Source: VFJJ01 sp031362415
Lineage (GTDB): Bacteria; Actinomycetota; Acidimicrobiia; IMCC26256; VFJJ01
Reading direction: 5' to 3'
Length of the DNA stretch: 64,000 nucleotides
NCBI GenBank assembly: GCA_031362415.1
Contig: JANLSK010000133.1
Location: 8,646-72,645, forward strand
The notes below the pieces were generated by a model, which worked only from the letters and a program-made list of their open reading frames with translations, searched no databases and was not told the DNA's origin. A program made the position numbers and the translations under genes. Positions 50,900 through 59,909 of the stretch are shown here, piece after piece. Positions within the stretch are counted from its first letter, which is position 1, and the number at the start of each line of letters is the position of its first letter.

Positions 50900-53443
50900 T
50901 CAGATACCGCCGCTCAGCGACACGGCGTTGTTGATGATGCCGACGTGGGAGTAGGCCTGGGGGTAGTTGCCCAGCGAGCGCTCGGTCGCCGGGTCGTACT
51001 CCTCCGACATCAACCCGGTCGGGCCGGCCAGATCGGTCATCTGGCTGAAGAGGGCGCGAGCGTCCTCATCGCGTCCGGCGAGGTGGTAGGCCTCCACCAG
51101 CCACGACGTGCACAGGTGGAAACCGCCCTCGAAGCCCGGAAGGCCGTCGTCGGTGCGGTACCGGTACACCGTGGGCCCGTCGCGTAGCAGGAGCTCGACG
51201 GCGTGGATCGTGCCCAGGAAGCGGGGATCATGGGGGGGAAGGAGCCCACTGAGACCCACGTGCAGTGAGGCTGCGTCGAGATCCTCGCCATCGTATGCAG
51301 CGCTGAAGGCATTGAGGTGAGGCTTCCAGCCCTTCGTCAGGACGTCGGCGGCAATCAGGTCACGGAGTTCGAGCCAGCTCCGCCGGGCCCGGCCGTGCAT
51401 CACGTTGGAGATGGCGATGGCGCGCTCGAGCGTCGACCAGCACATCACCTTCGAGTACACGTGGTGGCGGGGTGCGAGCCTGATCTCCCAGATCCCGTGG
51501 TCGGGTTCGCTCCAGCGCTGCTCGACCGCCTGCACCATCGACTCGACGATCGTCCAGTGCGCGTCGGTGATCGTGGCTCCGGCGTTCATGAGCCGCTCGA
51601 CGAGCTCCACGACCGGTCCGAAGACGTCGAGTTGGAGCTGGTGTTCGGCAGCGTTACCGATGCGGACGGGGCGGCTCCCGGCGTAGCCCGAGAGCTGGGT
51701 GATGGCCGCCTCGGGCATCAGCTCCTGACCGAGGATCGTGTAGACGGGCCGGAGGCGCTCGGGGCCCGACACCGAGCCGAGGAGGGTCGTGAGCCAGTCG
51801 AGGAAGGCCAGACCCTCGTCGAGGCTGCCCAGGCTGGTGAGCGCCGACGCCGTCAGGGCGCCGTCGCGCAGCCAGCAGTAGCGATAGTCCCAGTTGCGGA
51901 CCCCGCCGATGATCTCGGGGAGACTCGTCGTGGCCGCCGCTAGGATGGCGCCGGTCGGCTCGTGACAGAGCGCCCTGAGCGTGAGCGCCGACCTCACGAC
52001 GGCCTCCCGGGCCAGAGCGGGCACGACCAGACGCCCGGCCCAGTCGATCCACGAACGGTCGTTGATCCGCCGCCGGTCGATCACGGGCGGTTCCTCGGCC
52101 GTGGTGTGGCTCGCCCCGCAACGCAGCTCGAGGACGACGGGGCCTCGGGCCAACTCGACGTCGGCTCGCGCCGTGTGGTGCGGCCCCTCCTCGGTGATCT
52201 CCCACGTCACCCCCGGCGAGCGCAGCACGATCGGATCACCCCCACCGAGCACCTCGATCCCGTCGTCGACGAGCTTGAGCCGGGTCGGGCTGCGGGCATA
52301 GTCGAGCCGCGGGGCGAATTCGACGCGCGCCGTGCGAAAGCCAGTGATGAGGCGAATGAGGTCGTTGCGGTTGCGCAGCGGTCCGTCGGGCGTTGTCGCT
52401 GGCGTGTCGAGGTAGTCGACGACGGTGATTCCCGGCCAGCGGGTCTCGACCGACACGGTGCCGGGGAGGTAGCGCTGTCCGAGCGGTGTTGCCGGCACGG
52501 GTGGGCCGACTGCGAAGTACCCCGCGCTGGCGCCACCGAGGAGCTCGGCGAAGATCGAGGAGCCGTCGGCTCGGGGATGGCACATCCAGGCCACCCGGGC
52601 GTCGGGCGTCACCAGAGCCACCGTCTTGCGGTTCGACAGGAGTGCGTGCCGTTCGATCGGTGGGGCCCGGAAACCGCACACCCACTCTCGCCGGAGCTCC
52701 GAGAGCCCTGCGAGGAGCTGGGCAACGGCCATCGTGTCGTCGACCCGGTGAGCGGCGGCCGTCGGCCCGTCGCCGATCTTGATGCCCACGTCGGGCCCGG
52801 TGAGCACGGCGAAGGCATCCTCGTCGGTGACGTCGTCGCCCAGGAACAGCACGGCCGTGGCGCCCACCTGACGGCGCAGGATCTCGAGCGCGTGACCCTT
52901 GCTCGTCGGCACCACGGAAAGCTCGACGACCATCTTCCCGTGCTTGGTGTGCACGCCCTGACGTCCGCTCGGCCCATCCTCGACGGCGCGCAGGAGCCGG
53001 GCGACGTGCGCAGGGTCGACCTCGCGGTAGTGGACGGCGAGCCCGGCCGGCTTGACCTCGACCCTGACCCCGACCGCGATCGTGGCGATCGCCGTGATGT
53101 CGGCGCACAGGTGGTCGTGGGTGGTGCGGATCTCGGCCGGGAGGTCGTGCGCGAAGCCCAGGTCGAACTCCGAGCCGTGGCTACCGACGAGATGGATCTC
53201 CGACGGGAGGCGGCTCAGCACGGCCAGGTCACGCAGCGAACGACCTGAGATCACCGCCACATGGGTGTCGGCCAGCGCAGCGAGCGTACGCAAGGCCACG
53301 ACCGACTCGTCGCGCGGCCGGGCGTCGCTGGGGTTCGTGACGATCGGAGCGAGCGTGCCGTCGTAATCGCAGGCCACGAGCAGCACAGGGGCCTGGGCGA
53401 GCTCGCTGAGGTTACGGTCGAGCTCGGGAGTGTGGTTGCGCAT
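50900..53443 (-). CDS. Trehalose-6-phosphate phosphatase fused to GH15 glucoamylase/trehalase-like domain
   Basis: The 847-residue product joins two enzymes. Residues 1-250 are an OtsB-type HAD phosphatase: nucleophile CDYDGTLAPI (D26, D28), SGRSLRDLAVL, SKGHALEILRRQVG, and the LGDDVTDEDAF motif. Residues 260-840 are a glycoside hydrolase family 15 domain (TTSLPEIIGGVRNWDYRYCWLRDG, EYDPATERSLGNYPQAYSHVG). GH15 enzymes include glucoamylase and the actinobacterial trehalase. The upstream neighbour is otsA, so the fusion would both make trehalose from trehalose-6-phosphate and hydrolyse a glucoside, perhaps trehalose. All parts are in one uninterrupted frame. Confidence 0.93.
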   Translation of the reverse strand: MRNHTPELDRNLSELAQAPVLLVACDYDGTLAPIVTNPSDARPRDESVVALRTLAALADTHVAVISGRSLRDLAVLSRLPSEIHLVGSHGSEFDLGFAHDLPAEIRTTHDHLCADITAIATIAVGVRVEVKPAGLAVHYREVDPAHVARLLRAVEDGPSGRQGVHTKHGKMVVELSVVPTSKGHALEILRRQVGATAVLFLGDDVTDEDAFAVLTGPDVGIKIGDGPTAAAHRVDDTMAVAQLLAGLSELRREWVCGFRAPPIERHALLSNRKTVALVTPDARVAWMCHPRADGSSIFAELLGGASAGYFAVGPPVPATPLGQRYLPGTVSVETRWPGITVVDYLDTPATTPDGPLRNRNDLIRLITGFRTARVEFAPRLDYARSPTRLKLVDDGIEVLGGGDPIVLRSPGVTWEITEEGPHHTARADVELARGPVVLELRCGASHTTAEEPPVIDRRRINDRSWIDWAGRLVVPALAREAVVRSALTLRALCHEPTGAILAAATTSLPEIIGGVRNWDYRYCWLRDGALTASALTSLGSLDEGLAFLDWLTTLLGSVSGPERLRPVYTILGQELMPEAAITQLSGYAGSRPVRIGNAAEHQLQLDVFGPVVELVERLMNAGATITDAHWTIVESMVQAVEQRWSEPDHGIWEIRLAPRHHVYSKVMCWSTLERAIAISNVMHGRARRSWLELRDLIAADVLTKGWKPHLNAFSAAYDGEDLDAASLHVGLSGLLPPHDPRFLGTIHAVELLLRDGPTVYRYRTDDGLPGFEGGFHLCTSWLVEAYHLAGRDEDARALFSQMTDLAGPTGLMSEEYDPATERSLGNYPQAYSHVGIINNAVSLSGGI

Positions 53444-53479
53444 AGGGGAAGTGTGCTCGCTCCGAGCGGGCAGCCCGGG

Positions 53480-54949
53480 TCAACTCCCGTTGAGCGCCCC
53501 GAGGAACTCGGCGGCCCAGGCGTGGACGTCGTGACGACGAACGGCGGCCCGCATCGATCGCATCCGCTTTCTGGCCTCGACGGGGTCGAGGTAGACGGCG
53601 GATTCGATCGTGCGCTTGAGCCCCTCGTGGTCGTGCGGGTTCACGAGCAGGGCGCACGAAAGCTCCCGGGCCGCTCCGGCGAACTCGCTCAACACCAGCA
53701 CGCCCGCCCCGTCGGTGCGCGAGGCCACGTACTCCTTGGACACCAGGTTCATCCCGTCGCGCAAGGGGGTCACGAGCATCACGTCGGCCGCCCGGTACAG
53801 GGCCACGAGCTCGGGGAAGGGGAGACTGCGATGGAGGTAGTGCACGACGGGCCGACCCATCTGCCCGAACTCACCGTTGATCTCCCCGACGAGCCGCTCG
53901 ATGCGCTCGCGTTCGTCCACGTAGCTCGAGACCTCACCGCGAGACGGCACGGCGATCTGCACCATCACACAGTCGCCGGGCTTCAGGCTGCGGTCGCGAA
54001 GCAGCTCCTGAAACGCTTTCAGACGAAGGTCGATGCCCTTGGTGTAATCGAGCCGATCCACCCCGAGCAGGATGGTTCCCGGCCCGCCGAGGTTGCGTCG
54101 GAGCTCGGCGGCGCGCACCGTGGTGATGGGGTTCCCGGCGATGCGGGTGACGGCGTCGACATCGATCGAGATCGGGAAGGCGCCCACCTCGATGTGGCGA
54201 CCCTCGTGGCGCAGCTTCTTGCCGGTGCCCGTGGCGCCGACGACCCGGCGGGCCAGACGGGAGAAGTTCTGGGCGGCCACGGGCTCCTGGAACCCCACGA
54301 CATCGGCACCGAGCAGGCCCTCGATGATCTCATGGCGCCACGGGAGATGCATGAACAGCTCGGGTGGGGGATACGGGATGTGCAAGAAGAAGCCGATGCG
54401 CAGATCGGGGCGGAGCCGCCGCAGCATCGCGGGGACGAGCTGGAGCTGGTAGTCGTGGACCCACACCGAACCGTTGATGGCGGCGACCGCGGCCGCACGC
54501 TCCGCGTAGCGCTGGTTGACGCTGACGTAGGCGTCCCACCAGTCGGCGCGGAACTCAGGGGCACGTATGGCGTCGTGATAGAGCGGCCAGAGGGTGGCGT
54601 TCGAGAAGCCCTCGTAGAAGGCTTCGTACTCGGACCGGGCCATGGCCACGGGATGGAGGTGCATGCCTTCGTGATCGAACGGCCCTGGTGCCGGGCCCGA
54701 GTCTCCGGGCCATCCGACCCAGGCTCCCGCCCGAGCCGACAGCACGGGTGCCAACGCCCCGACGAGTCCACCCGGGCTCGTCTCCCAGCCGATCGTCCGC
54801 CGCGAGGCGCGATCGGTGTCGCCCGCCCGCTTGACCGGCAGACGGTTGGCCACCACGACGAGCTCGCTGAAGGTGGGTTCTGGTGCCGGTCGGTAGGCAG
54901 AGGCCGCGCTCCGTGGCCCGATACCGTCCACCTGGATGGTCAATGTCAC
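53480..54949 (-). CDS. otsA: Alpha,alpha-trehalose-phosphate synthase (UDP/GDP-forming), GT20
   Basis: OtsA makes trehalose-6-phosphate from a nucleotide-glucose and glucose-6-phosphate. The 489-residue product has VVVANRLPVKRAG, then VWVHDYQLQLVPAMLRRLRPDLRIGFFLHIPYPPPELF. ILLGVDRLDYTKGIDLRLKAF and VTPLRDGMNLVSKEYVASR are also GT20 signatures. The GTG at 54949 follows a GGAGG site. It lies 36 bases before the otsB-GH15 gene, so the two form an operon. The frame continues upstream for 62 codons without protein character. Confidence 0.96.
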   Translation of the reverse strand: MTLTIQVDGIGPRSAASAYRPAPEPTFSELVVVANRLPVKRAGDTDRASRRTIGWETSPGGLVGALAPVLSARAGAWVGWPGDSGPAPGPFDHEGMHLHPVAMARSEYEAFYEGFSNATLWPLYHDAIRAPEFRADWWDAYVSVNQRYAERAAAVAAINGSVWVHDYQLQLVPAMLRRLRPDLRIGFFLHIPYPPPELFMHLPWRHEIIEGLLGADVVGFQEPVAAQNFSRLARRVVGATGTGKKLRHEGRHIEVGAFPISIDVDAVTRIAGNPITTVRAAELRRNLGGPGTILLGVDRLDYTKGIDLRLKAFQELLRDRSLKPGDCVMVQIAVPSRGEVSSYVDERERIERLVGEINGEFGQMGRPVVHYLHRSLPFPELVALYRAADVMLVTPLRDGMNLVSKEYVASRTDGAGVLVLSEFAGAARELSCALLVNPHDHEGLKRTIESAVYLDPVEARKRMRSMRAAVRRHDVHAWAAEFLGALNGS

Positions 54950-55115
54950 CGCGCCTCCATTCGATGGACGAACTCGTGCGCACTGCTCCCGCCTCAGGAT
55001 TACCGGGAAAACCTTCCGTGGCAAGGTAATTCGAGCGTAAGAACAGGGTTTGAGACGGCAATTCATGGGGTTGTAGCACGATCGACATCGAGCGCCCACG
55101 GCATGCGGTGTGGCA

Positions 55116-55646
55116 CTACTTACCGTGAGATTCATGGGTGAGGAGCCATCGCTTCACAGCGAGGCCCCATCGGAAACCGCCGAGTGATCCGTCGGTGCGG
55201 ATCACCCTGTGGCACGGGACGAACAGGGCCGCCGAGTTCCGGGCACACGCGGAGGCCGCGGCGCGCACGGCCGTCGGTCGTCCGCACCGCAGCGCGAGCT
55301 CCGAGTAGCTCACGGGCTCGCCGGGTCCGACCGATCGGAGGACCTTCCACGCCTGGTCGAGGAATGGCCCCGAGCGCTGGCTCACGGCGATCGCATCGAC
55401 CGCGCGCAGCTCGCCTTCGTGATACGCGACGACGGCTTGGGTGATGTCGCCAAGATCGTCTCGGTGCTCGATTCGATCGGGCCGCAGGGCTGGGGCCACG
55501 AGCGCGACGAGGGCGTCGACGTCGTCGGTCCAGCCCGAGGCGATGACGGCGTCGCATCCGTCGGCCACCACGGAGAACGGGCCGACCGGTGTGGAGACGG
55601 TGCTCGAACGGGCGCCGGCGTGCGACGGGGCGATGTGCGTGGTCAT
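55116..55646 (-). CDS. ogt: Methylated-DNA--protein-cysteine methyltransferase
   Basis: Ogt removes O6-alkyl groups from guanine by transfer to its own cysteine. The 176-residue product has the active site LFVPCHRVIR (Cys145), the DNA-reading region VGPGEPVSYSELALRCGRPTAVRAAASA, and GSLGGFRWGLAVKRWLL. The ATG overlaps the ada-alkA stop by four bases (ATGA). In M. tuberculosis ogt and alkA also form a pair. Confidence 0.95.
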   Translation of the reverse strand: MTTHIAPSHAGARSSTVSTPVGPFSVVADGCDAVIASGWTDDVDALVALVAPALRPDRIEHRDDLGDITQAVVAYHEGELRAVDAIAVSQRSGPFLDQAWKVLRSVGPGEPVSYSELALRCGRPTAVRAAASACARNSAALFVPCHRVIRTDGSLGGFRWGLAVKRWLLTHESHGK

Positions 55647-57088
55647 GATCGGCTCCAGAGTTGGATGAGGGCGTAGGAACGCCAGGGACGCCAGGAGGCC
55701 GAGAGGGTCTCGGCCTCGCGAGGGTTGGTGGCCAGGCCCAGGGCCCGTAGGGCTCCGACCACGGCCAGGTCGGTGGGGAGAAAGATGTCGGGGTCGCGTA
55801 GCGCTCGCATGGCGACGTAGTCGGCCGTCCAGGTTCCGATGCCGGGAATCGCTCGCAGGCGGCAGGTTGCATCCGTGCGGTCGACACCGGGGTGGAGGTC
55901 GAGGGTCCCGTCGGCCAGCGCGTGCGACAGGGCACCGAGGGCCCGGCGGCGCATCCCGGGGAGGCCCTCGAACGTCTCGCCCTCGGCGAGCTCACTAGGG
56001 GTCGGAAAGCACCGGGTGATCGCGCCATCGGGGGAGTCGAGAAGCCGGCCCCGGCGCCGGACGAGCCCCCCCGCATGCGTGCGCGCCGCAGCCACGCTCA
56101 CCTGTTGGCCCAGCACCGCCCGCACGGCCAGCTCGGCACCGTCGACCGTTCCCGGCACCCGTCGACCGGGGTGGGCTTCGACCATGCGACTGAGTGCCGG
56201 ATCGGCGCCGAGCACGTCGTCGATGGCCCGGGGATCGGCATCGAGATCGAGGAGGCTCCGACACCGGGCCACGGCCGACGCCAGGTCTCGGAGATCCTGC
56301 AGCTTGAAGACGCCGTGGACGTGGGGGACCGGCGCCGAGACGGGCGTGAGCGCGACGATGCCCGTGCCGTTGGTGAGTGTGAGGCTGCGCCGGTACGTGT
56401 GACCGTCGACCTCCTCGACTCCGGCGATCGCCCGTTCCCCGAGGAAGCGCAGCAGATGGGGGCCGTCGAACGGGGCCCGCACGGGCAATCGCACGGCGAT
56501 CGTTCCGTCGACCCGGTGGTCGGAGCCTCGCCTCCGGGCCCGCAGCTCCGAGGGCGACGACGCAAAGACCTCCCTGATGGTCTCGTTGTACTGGCGGATG
56601 CTCGAGAAGCCCGCGGCGAATGCGATGTGGCTCGACGGGAGGTCGGTGGTCTCGATCAGCACCCGGGCCGTGCGAGCCCGCTCCGCTCGAGCAAGTGCCA
56701 GCGGACCCGCTCCGAGCTCGTCGGTGAGCAGACGGTTGAGATGGCGGACGCTGTAGCCGAGCCTCCGGGCGATGCCGGGCACTCCTTCTCGATCGACGAC
56801 ACCGTCGGAGACGAGACGCATGGCTCGGGCGACGACGTCGCCTCGCGTCGACCACTGGGGTGAGCCGGGCGTGACATCGGGCCGGCATCGGCGACATGCG
56901 CGGAAGCCGTTGGCCTGCGCCGCTGCCGCCGTCGGGTAGAAGCGCACGTTGGCCCGCTTCGGTGTCGTGGCGGGGCAGGAGGGACGGCAGTAGATGCTCG
57001 TGGTCGTCACGGCGACGATGAACCATCCGTCGAAGCGGGGGTCGCGACTGCTCACGATTCGATAGCACCGCTCGATGTCTTCGATCAC
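55643..57088 (-). CDS. alkA: Ada-type regulator fused to AlkA DNA-3-methyladenine glycosylase
   Basis: The 481-residue product fuses three modules. The first is an Ada N-terminal zinc domain (about 1-78; YCRPSC with the methyl-acceptor Cys, FRACRRCRPD). The second is an AraC-type helix-turn-helix (90-185; GIARRLGYSVRHLNRLLTDELGAGPLA). The third is the AlkA glycosylase (190-480; VLGQQVSVAAARTHAGGLVRR, and the helix-hairpin-helix LRAIPGIGTWTADYVAMRAL with the catalytic Asp in LPTDLAV). It senses methyl damage, activates transcription and excises alkylated bases, as in mycobacterial AlkA. The ogt gene follows with overlapping ATGA. Confidence 0.95.
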   Translation of the reverse strand: MIEDIERCYRIVSSRDPRFDGWFIVAVTTTSIYCRPSCPATTPKRANVRFYPTAAAAQANGFRACRRCRPDVTPGSPQWSTRGDVVARAMRLVSDGVVDREGVPGIARRLGYSVRHLNRLLTDELGAGPLALARAERARTARVLIETTDLPSSHIAFAAGFSSIRQYNETIREVFASSPSELRARRRGSDHRVDGTIAVRLPVRAPFDGPHLLRFLGERAIAGVEEVDGHTYRRSLTLTNGTGIVALTPVSAPVPHVHGVFKLQDLRDLASAVARCRSLLDLDADPRAIDDVLGADPALSRMVEAHPGRRVPGTVDGAELAVRAVLGQQVSVAAARTHAGGLVRRRGRLLDSPDGAITRCFPTPSELAEGETFEGLPGMRRRALGALSHALADGTLDLHPGVDRTDATCRLRAIPGIGTWTADYVAMRALRDPDIFLPTDLAVVGALRALGLATNPREAETLSASWRPWRSYALIQLWSRS

Positions 57089-57173
57089 GACACCATCGTC
57101 GCGCTGCTGCCCGGATATTGCTGGCGGAAATCGGCCACGACGTTTCCGGCGCTCGGCCGGGCCTCACAGAGAA

Positions 57174-57209
57174 CTGCAGGAGTTGCAGAAGTTGCAGGAG
57201 TTACAAAAC
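57174..57209. repeat. Nine-base near-perfect tandem repeats (x4)
   Basis: CTGCAGGAG, TTGCAGAAG, TTGCAGGAG and TTACAAAAC follow one another in the spacer between two minus-strand genes (EthD-like gene and ada-alkA). The first three share seven or eight of nine bases. They lie about 90 bases upstream of the ada-alkA start codon. Confidence 0.7.
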
Positions 57210-57228
57210 GATCGCCGAGACCGCGAGC

Positions 57229-57939
57229 TCAATCGGACGGGCGCAGACCCGTTCCACCGTGACGGCCGGCCGGCTGCAGGGTGAGTGTCATCGCACCGGT
57301 GTGGCACGGATGCTTGCGCCCGGAGGCCACGAGGCCGGGCATCACCGCGGCGCTCTTGTCAACCGCTTCTTGCACCGAATCGAACGCGACGTCGTACAGG
57401 GTCATGTGATTCGGTCCGTATTCGACGGGATCGAGACGTCGCCAACGTGTCGCCGTCGTGAACGCACCCGATGCGAGCATGTCGGGAACGTGCTGTTCGT
57501 CGTACCACGTGTCCCACTCGGTCTCGCGGCTCGAATCGGTGCAGACGACGTGGGTGAGCACGTGGCTCTTCAAGGCCGGTGACGGCTCGGGCTTGTCGTT
57601 CCAACGGCCGTGCGCCACGAATGCGTGCACGTCGATCACGGCGTGCGTGGGATGGATGCGACCGGCCCGGCGCAACTCCTGATCGCGCGCGAGGAACGAG
57701 CGCACCTTGAGCCGGATGTCGCCGCCCGTGAACTCGTAGATCGTGAGGTGCGTGAACCCGATGCCCGGCATTCCCGGTGCGGGCGGGTCGGTGAGGATCC
57801 ATCGGGTTGCGACCTTCGGGCCGTCACCCTCCATGAGATCGGGGAGGTGGATGTCGTCGTACCACGCATCCCACTCGGGCGCCTCGGTGAGACGGATGCA
57901 CTTGTTGTAGGCGATCAGGAGGCCCGTGGTCTGTGCCAT
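57229..57939 (-). CDS. Duplicated EthD/dimeric alpha-beta barrel-like protein
   Basis: The 236-residue product carries the same module twice. EWDAWYDDIHLPDLMEGDGPK appears in the first half, and EWDTWYDEQHVPDMLASGAFT in the second. Each is followed by a strand pair (THLTIYEFTG, NHMTLYDVAF). The WYDxxHxPD motif is typical of EthD-like dimeric barrels, which include accessory proteins of ether degradation and other small-ligand enzymes. No ligand can be named. It is divergent from the Gfo/Idh gene. Confidence 0.75.
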   Translation of the reverse strand: MAQTTGLLIAYNKCIRLTEAPEWDAWYDDIHLPDLMEGDGPKVATRWILTDPPAPGMPGIGFTHLTIYEFTGGDIRLKVRSFLARDQELRRAGRIHPTHAVIDVHAFVAHGRWNDKPEPSPALKSHVLTHVVCTDSSRETEWDTWYDEQHVPDMLASGAFTTATRWRRLDPVEYGPNHMTLYDVAFDSVQEAVDKSAAVMPGLVASGRKHPCHTGAMTLTLQPAGRHGGTGLRPSD

Positions 57940-58008
57940 GGTCCATCGTTCTACTCTGCTGCGGCGCCACGGCGCTGGCGACATCTGATCCCCACGATGG
58001 AGATGCTC

Positions 58009-59049
58009 ATGGTTGAGACGGGTTCACCCGTGCGGATCGGGATTCTGGGCGCGGCCAAGATCGCTCCGGCCGCACTGATCAAGCCGGCTCGTCACGGTAC
58101 GCGCGCTGTGGTGGCCGCGGTGGCGGCTCGGGATGCGTCGCGGGCCGAGACCTTCGCACGCAAGCACTCCATCCCCCGGGTGCACTCGTCCTACGAGGCG
58201 CTGGTGGCCGATCCCGAGATCGACGCGGTCTATGTGCCGCTGCCGAACGGGCTTCACGGACGTTGGACGATCGCCGCGCTCGAGGCCGGGAAGCACGTGC
58301 TGTGCGAGAAGCCGTTCGCGGCCAACGCTGACGAGGCCCGGGAGGTCGCAGAGGTCACCCGTCGGCATCGCGATCTGGTCGTGATGGAAGCATTCCACTG
58401 GCGCTACCACCCGCAGACCTTGCAGGTGCTGGAGATTCTGGAACGAGGTGATCTCGGGGACGTGACGCTCATCGAGGCCGCGTTCTGCTTCCCGCTGCTC
58501 AAGCGCGACGACATCCGGTGGAATCCGGCGCTCGCCCCGGGGGCCCTGATGGACGCCGGCTGCTATCCGGTGAGCATGATCCGCCACCTCGGTCGAGCCG
58601 TGATGGGCGCTGGCGGCGCTGACGGCACAGGGATCGAGCCCGAGGTGGTCTCCGCTCATGCTCGCCTCCGCGCCCCTGGCATCGACCGATCCGTCAGTGC
58701 GGAGTTGCAGTTCCCCGACGGAGGTCCGGCGGCGCTGCTCACCTGCTCGATGTCGGCTTCCCTGCGCATCTCGCTGCGGGTCGTCGGCAGCCGCGGCGAG
58801 CTCCGAGTCAGGAATCCCTTGGCACCACAGTTCTTCGGGCGCACGGTGCTCTCGATCGACGGTCGCCCCCGCGTGAAGCAAGGGGCCGGGCGTACGTCGA
58901 CGTACTCCCACCAGCTCGAGGCGTTCTGTGCAGCCGTGCTCGACGGAACATCGATTTCGACCGGCGTCGACGATGCTGTCGCCAACATGGTGGTCATCGA
59001 CGACGTGTACCGAGCAGCCGGCCTGGCGCCTCGCACCCCGACCGGCTGA
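58009..59049 (+). CDS. Gfo/Idh/MocA family NAD(P)-dependent oxidoreductase
   Basis: This family oxidises or reduces sugars and cyclitols. The 346-residue product has a Rossmann start (VRIGILGAAKIAPAALIKPA), IDAVYVPLPNGLH, and the EKP catalytic Lys motif HVLCEKPFAANADEAREV. It also has MEAFHWRYHPQ and a C-terminal alpha-beta domain (RWNPALAPGALMDAGCYPVSMIRHLGR). It resembles the xylose/trans-1,2-dihydrobenzenediol dehydrogenase subgroup. The ATG at 58009 follows GGAG by 6 bases. An SDR follows after 10 bases, so the pair are likely co-transcribed. Confidence 0.89.
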   Translation: MVETGSPVRIGILGAAKIAPAALIKPARHGTRAVVAAVAARDASRAETFARKHSIPRVHSSYEALVADPEIDAVYVPLPNGLHGRWTIAALEAGKHVLCEKPFAANADEAREVAEVTRRHRDLVVMEAFHWRYHPQTLQVLEILERGDLGDVTLIEAAFCFPLLKRDDIRWNPALAPGALMDAGCYPVSMIRHLGRAVMGAGGADGTGIEPEVVSAHARLRAPGIDRSVSAELQFPDGGPAALLTCSMSASLRISLRVVGSRGELRVRNPLAPQFFGRTVLSIDGRPRVKQGAGRTSTYSHQLEAFCAAVLDGTSISTGVDDAVANMVVIDDVYRAAGLAPRTPTG

Positions 59050-59059
59050 ACTGCCCGTC

Positions 59060-59851
59060 ATGGCGATCGACCTGACGGGCAAGCGTGTGCTGGTGACCGG
59101 GGCCTCGTCGGGGATCGGCGCCCGCGTGGCCGTGCACGCGGCGCGAGCCGGCGCCGTGGTTGGCCTGTGCGCGCGCCGGGCCGATCGTCTGCGCGAAACG
59201 CTCGACGAGTGCCGGGAGCATTCGCCGGGTTCGCAGATGTGGGTCATGGATCTGAGCGACATCGAGCTGCTCCCCACGCTGGCCCAGGCGGTCACCGACG
59301 AGATGGGCGTGCTCGACGTCCTCGTCAACAACGCGGGCGCCCCCTGCCGAAAGCGCATGGGGGTCGTGGGGCTCGTCGCCATCGACGAAACGCTGAGGGT
59401 GAACTTCACGCAGGCCGTCCGGCTCACTCAGCTCCTCCTGCCCGGCATGATCGAGCGAGGCTCCGGTCACGTCGTGAACATCTCCTCGATGGGAACGCGC
59501 ACCGCAGCGTTCGGTGTCGGCATGTACGCGGCAGCAAAGGCGGCGCTGAACCTGGCGACCGAAGCCTTCCACCTCGAGACGGCGGGAACGGGGGTGAGCG
59601 TTCAGCTGTTCATCCCGGGCACGACCCACACGGAGTTCTCGATGCCCAAGGAGGGCAACGATCCGGCGATGGTGCTCCCTCCGAGCCAGTACATGGAACC
59701 CGACGACGTCGCCGTCGCGCTCTGGTCCTTCGTGGGCGACGGCACGTTTGAAGGATTCGCGTCCGAGAGGCTGGCCCGCATCAGCGCCGCCAAGCTCGGC
59801 GACGCCAACGCCTTCCTGGCCGACACCATCCGCAGGATTGCCACGGGCTGA
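59060..59851 (+). CDS. SDR family oxidoreductase
   Basis: The 263-residue product starts DLTGKRVLVTGASSGIGARVAVHAARAGAVVGLCARR, with TGASSGIG and a basic residue after the second strand that favours NADP. NNAGAP and the catalytic GVGMYAAAKAALNLATEAF follow. The substrate is unknown. It is followed 58 bases later by the epimerase gene on the same strand. Confidence 0.88.
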   Translation: MAIDLTGKRVLVTGASSGIGARVAVHAARAGAVVGLCARRADRLRETLDECREHSPGSQMWVMDLSDIELLPTLAQAVTDEMGVLDVLVNNAGAPCRKRMGVVGLVAIDETLRVNFTQAVRLTQLLLPGMIERGSGHVVNISSMGTRTAAFGVGMYAAAKAALNLATEAFHLETAGTGVSVQLFIPGTTHTEFSMPKEGNDPAMVLPPSQYMEPDDVAVALWSFVGDGTFEGFASERLARISAAKLGDANAFLADTIRRIATG

Positions 59852-59909
59852 GCTGGCCTTCGCGGCAACCAACGATCCCCCGGAACCGACCGGCGAGCAA
59901 GGAGCACGC

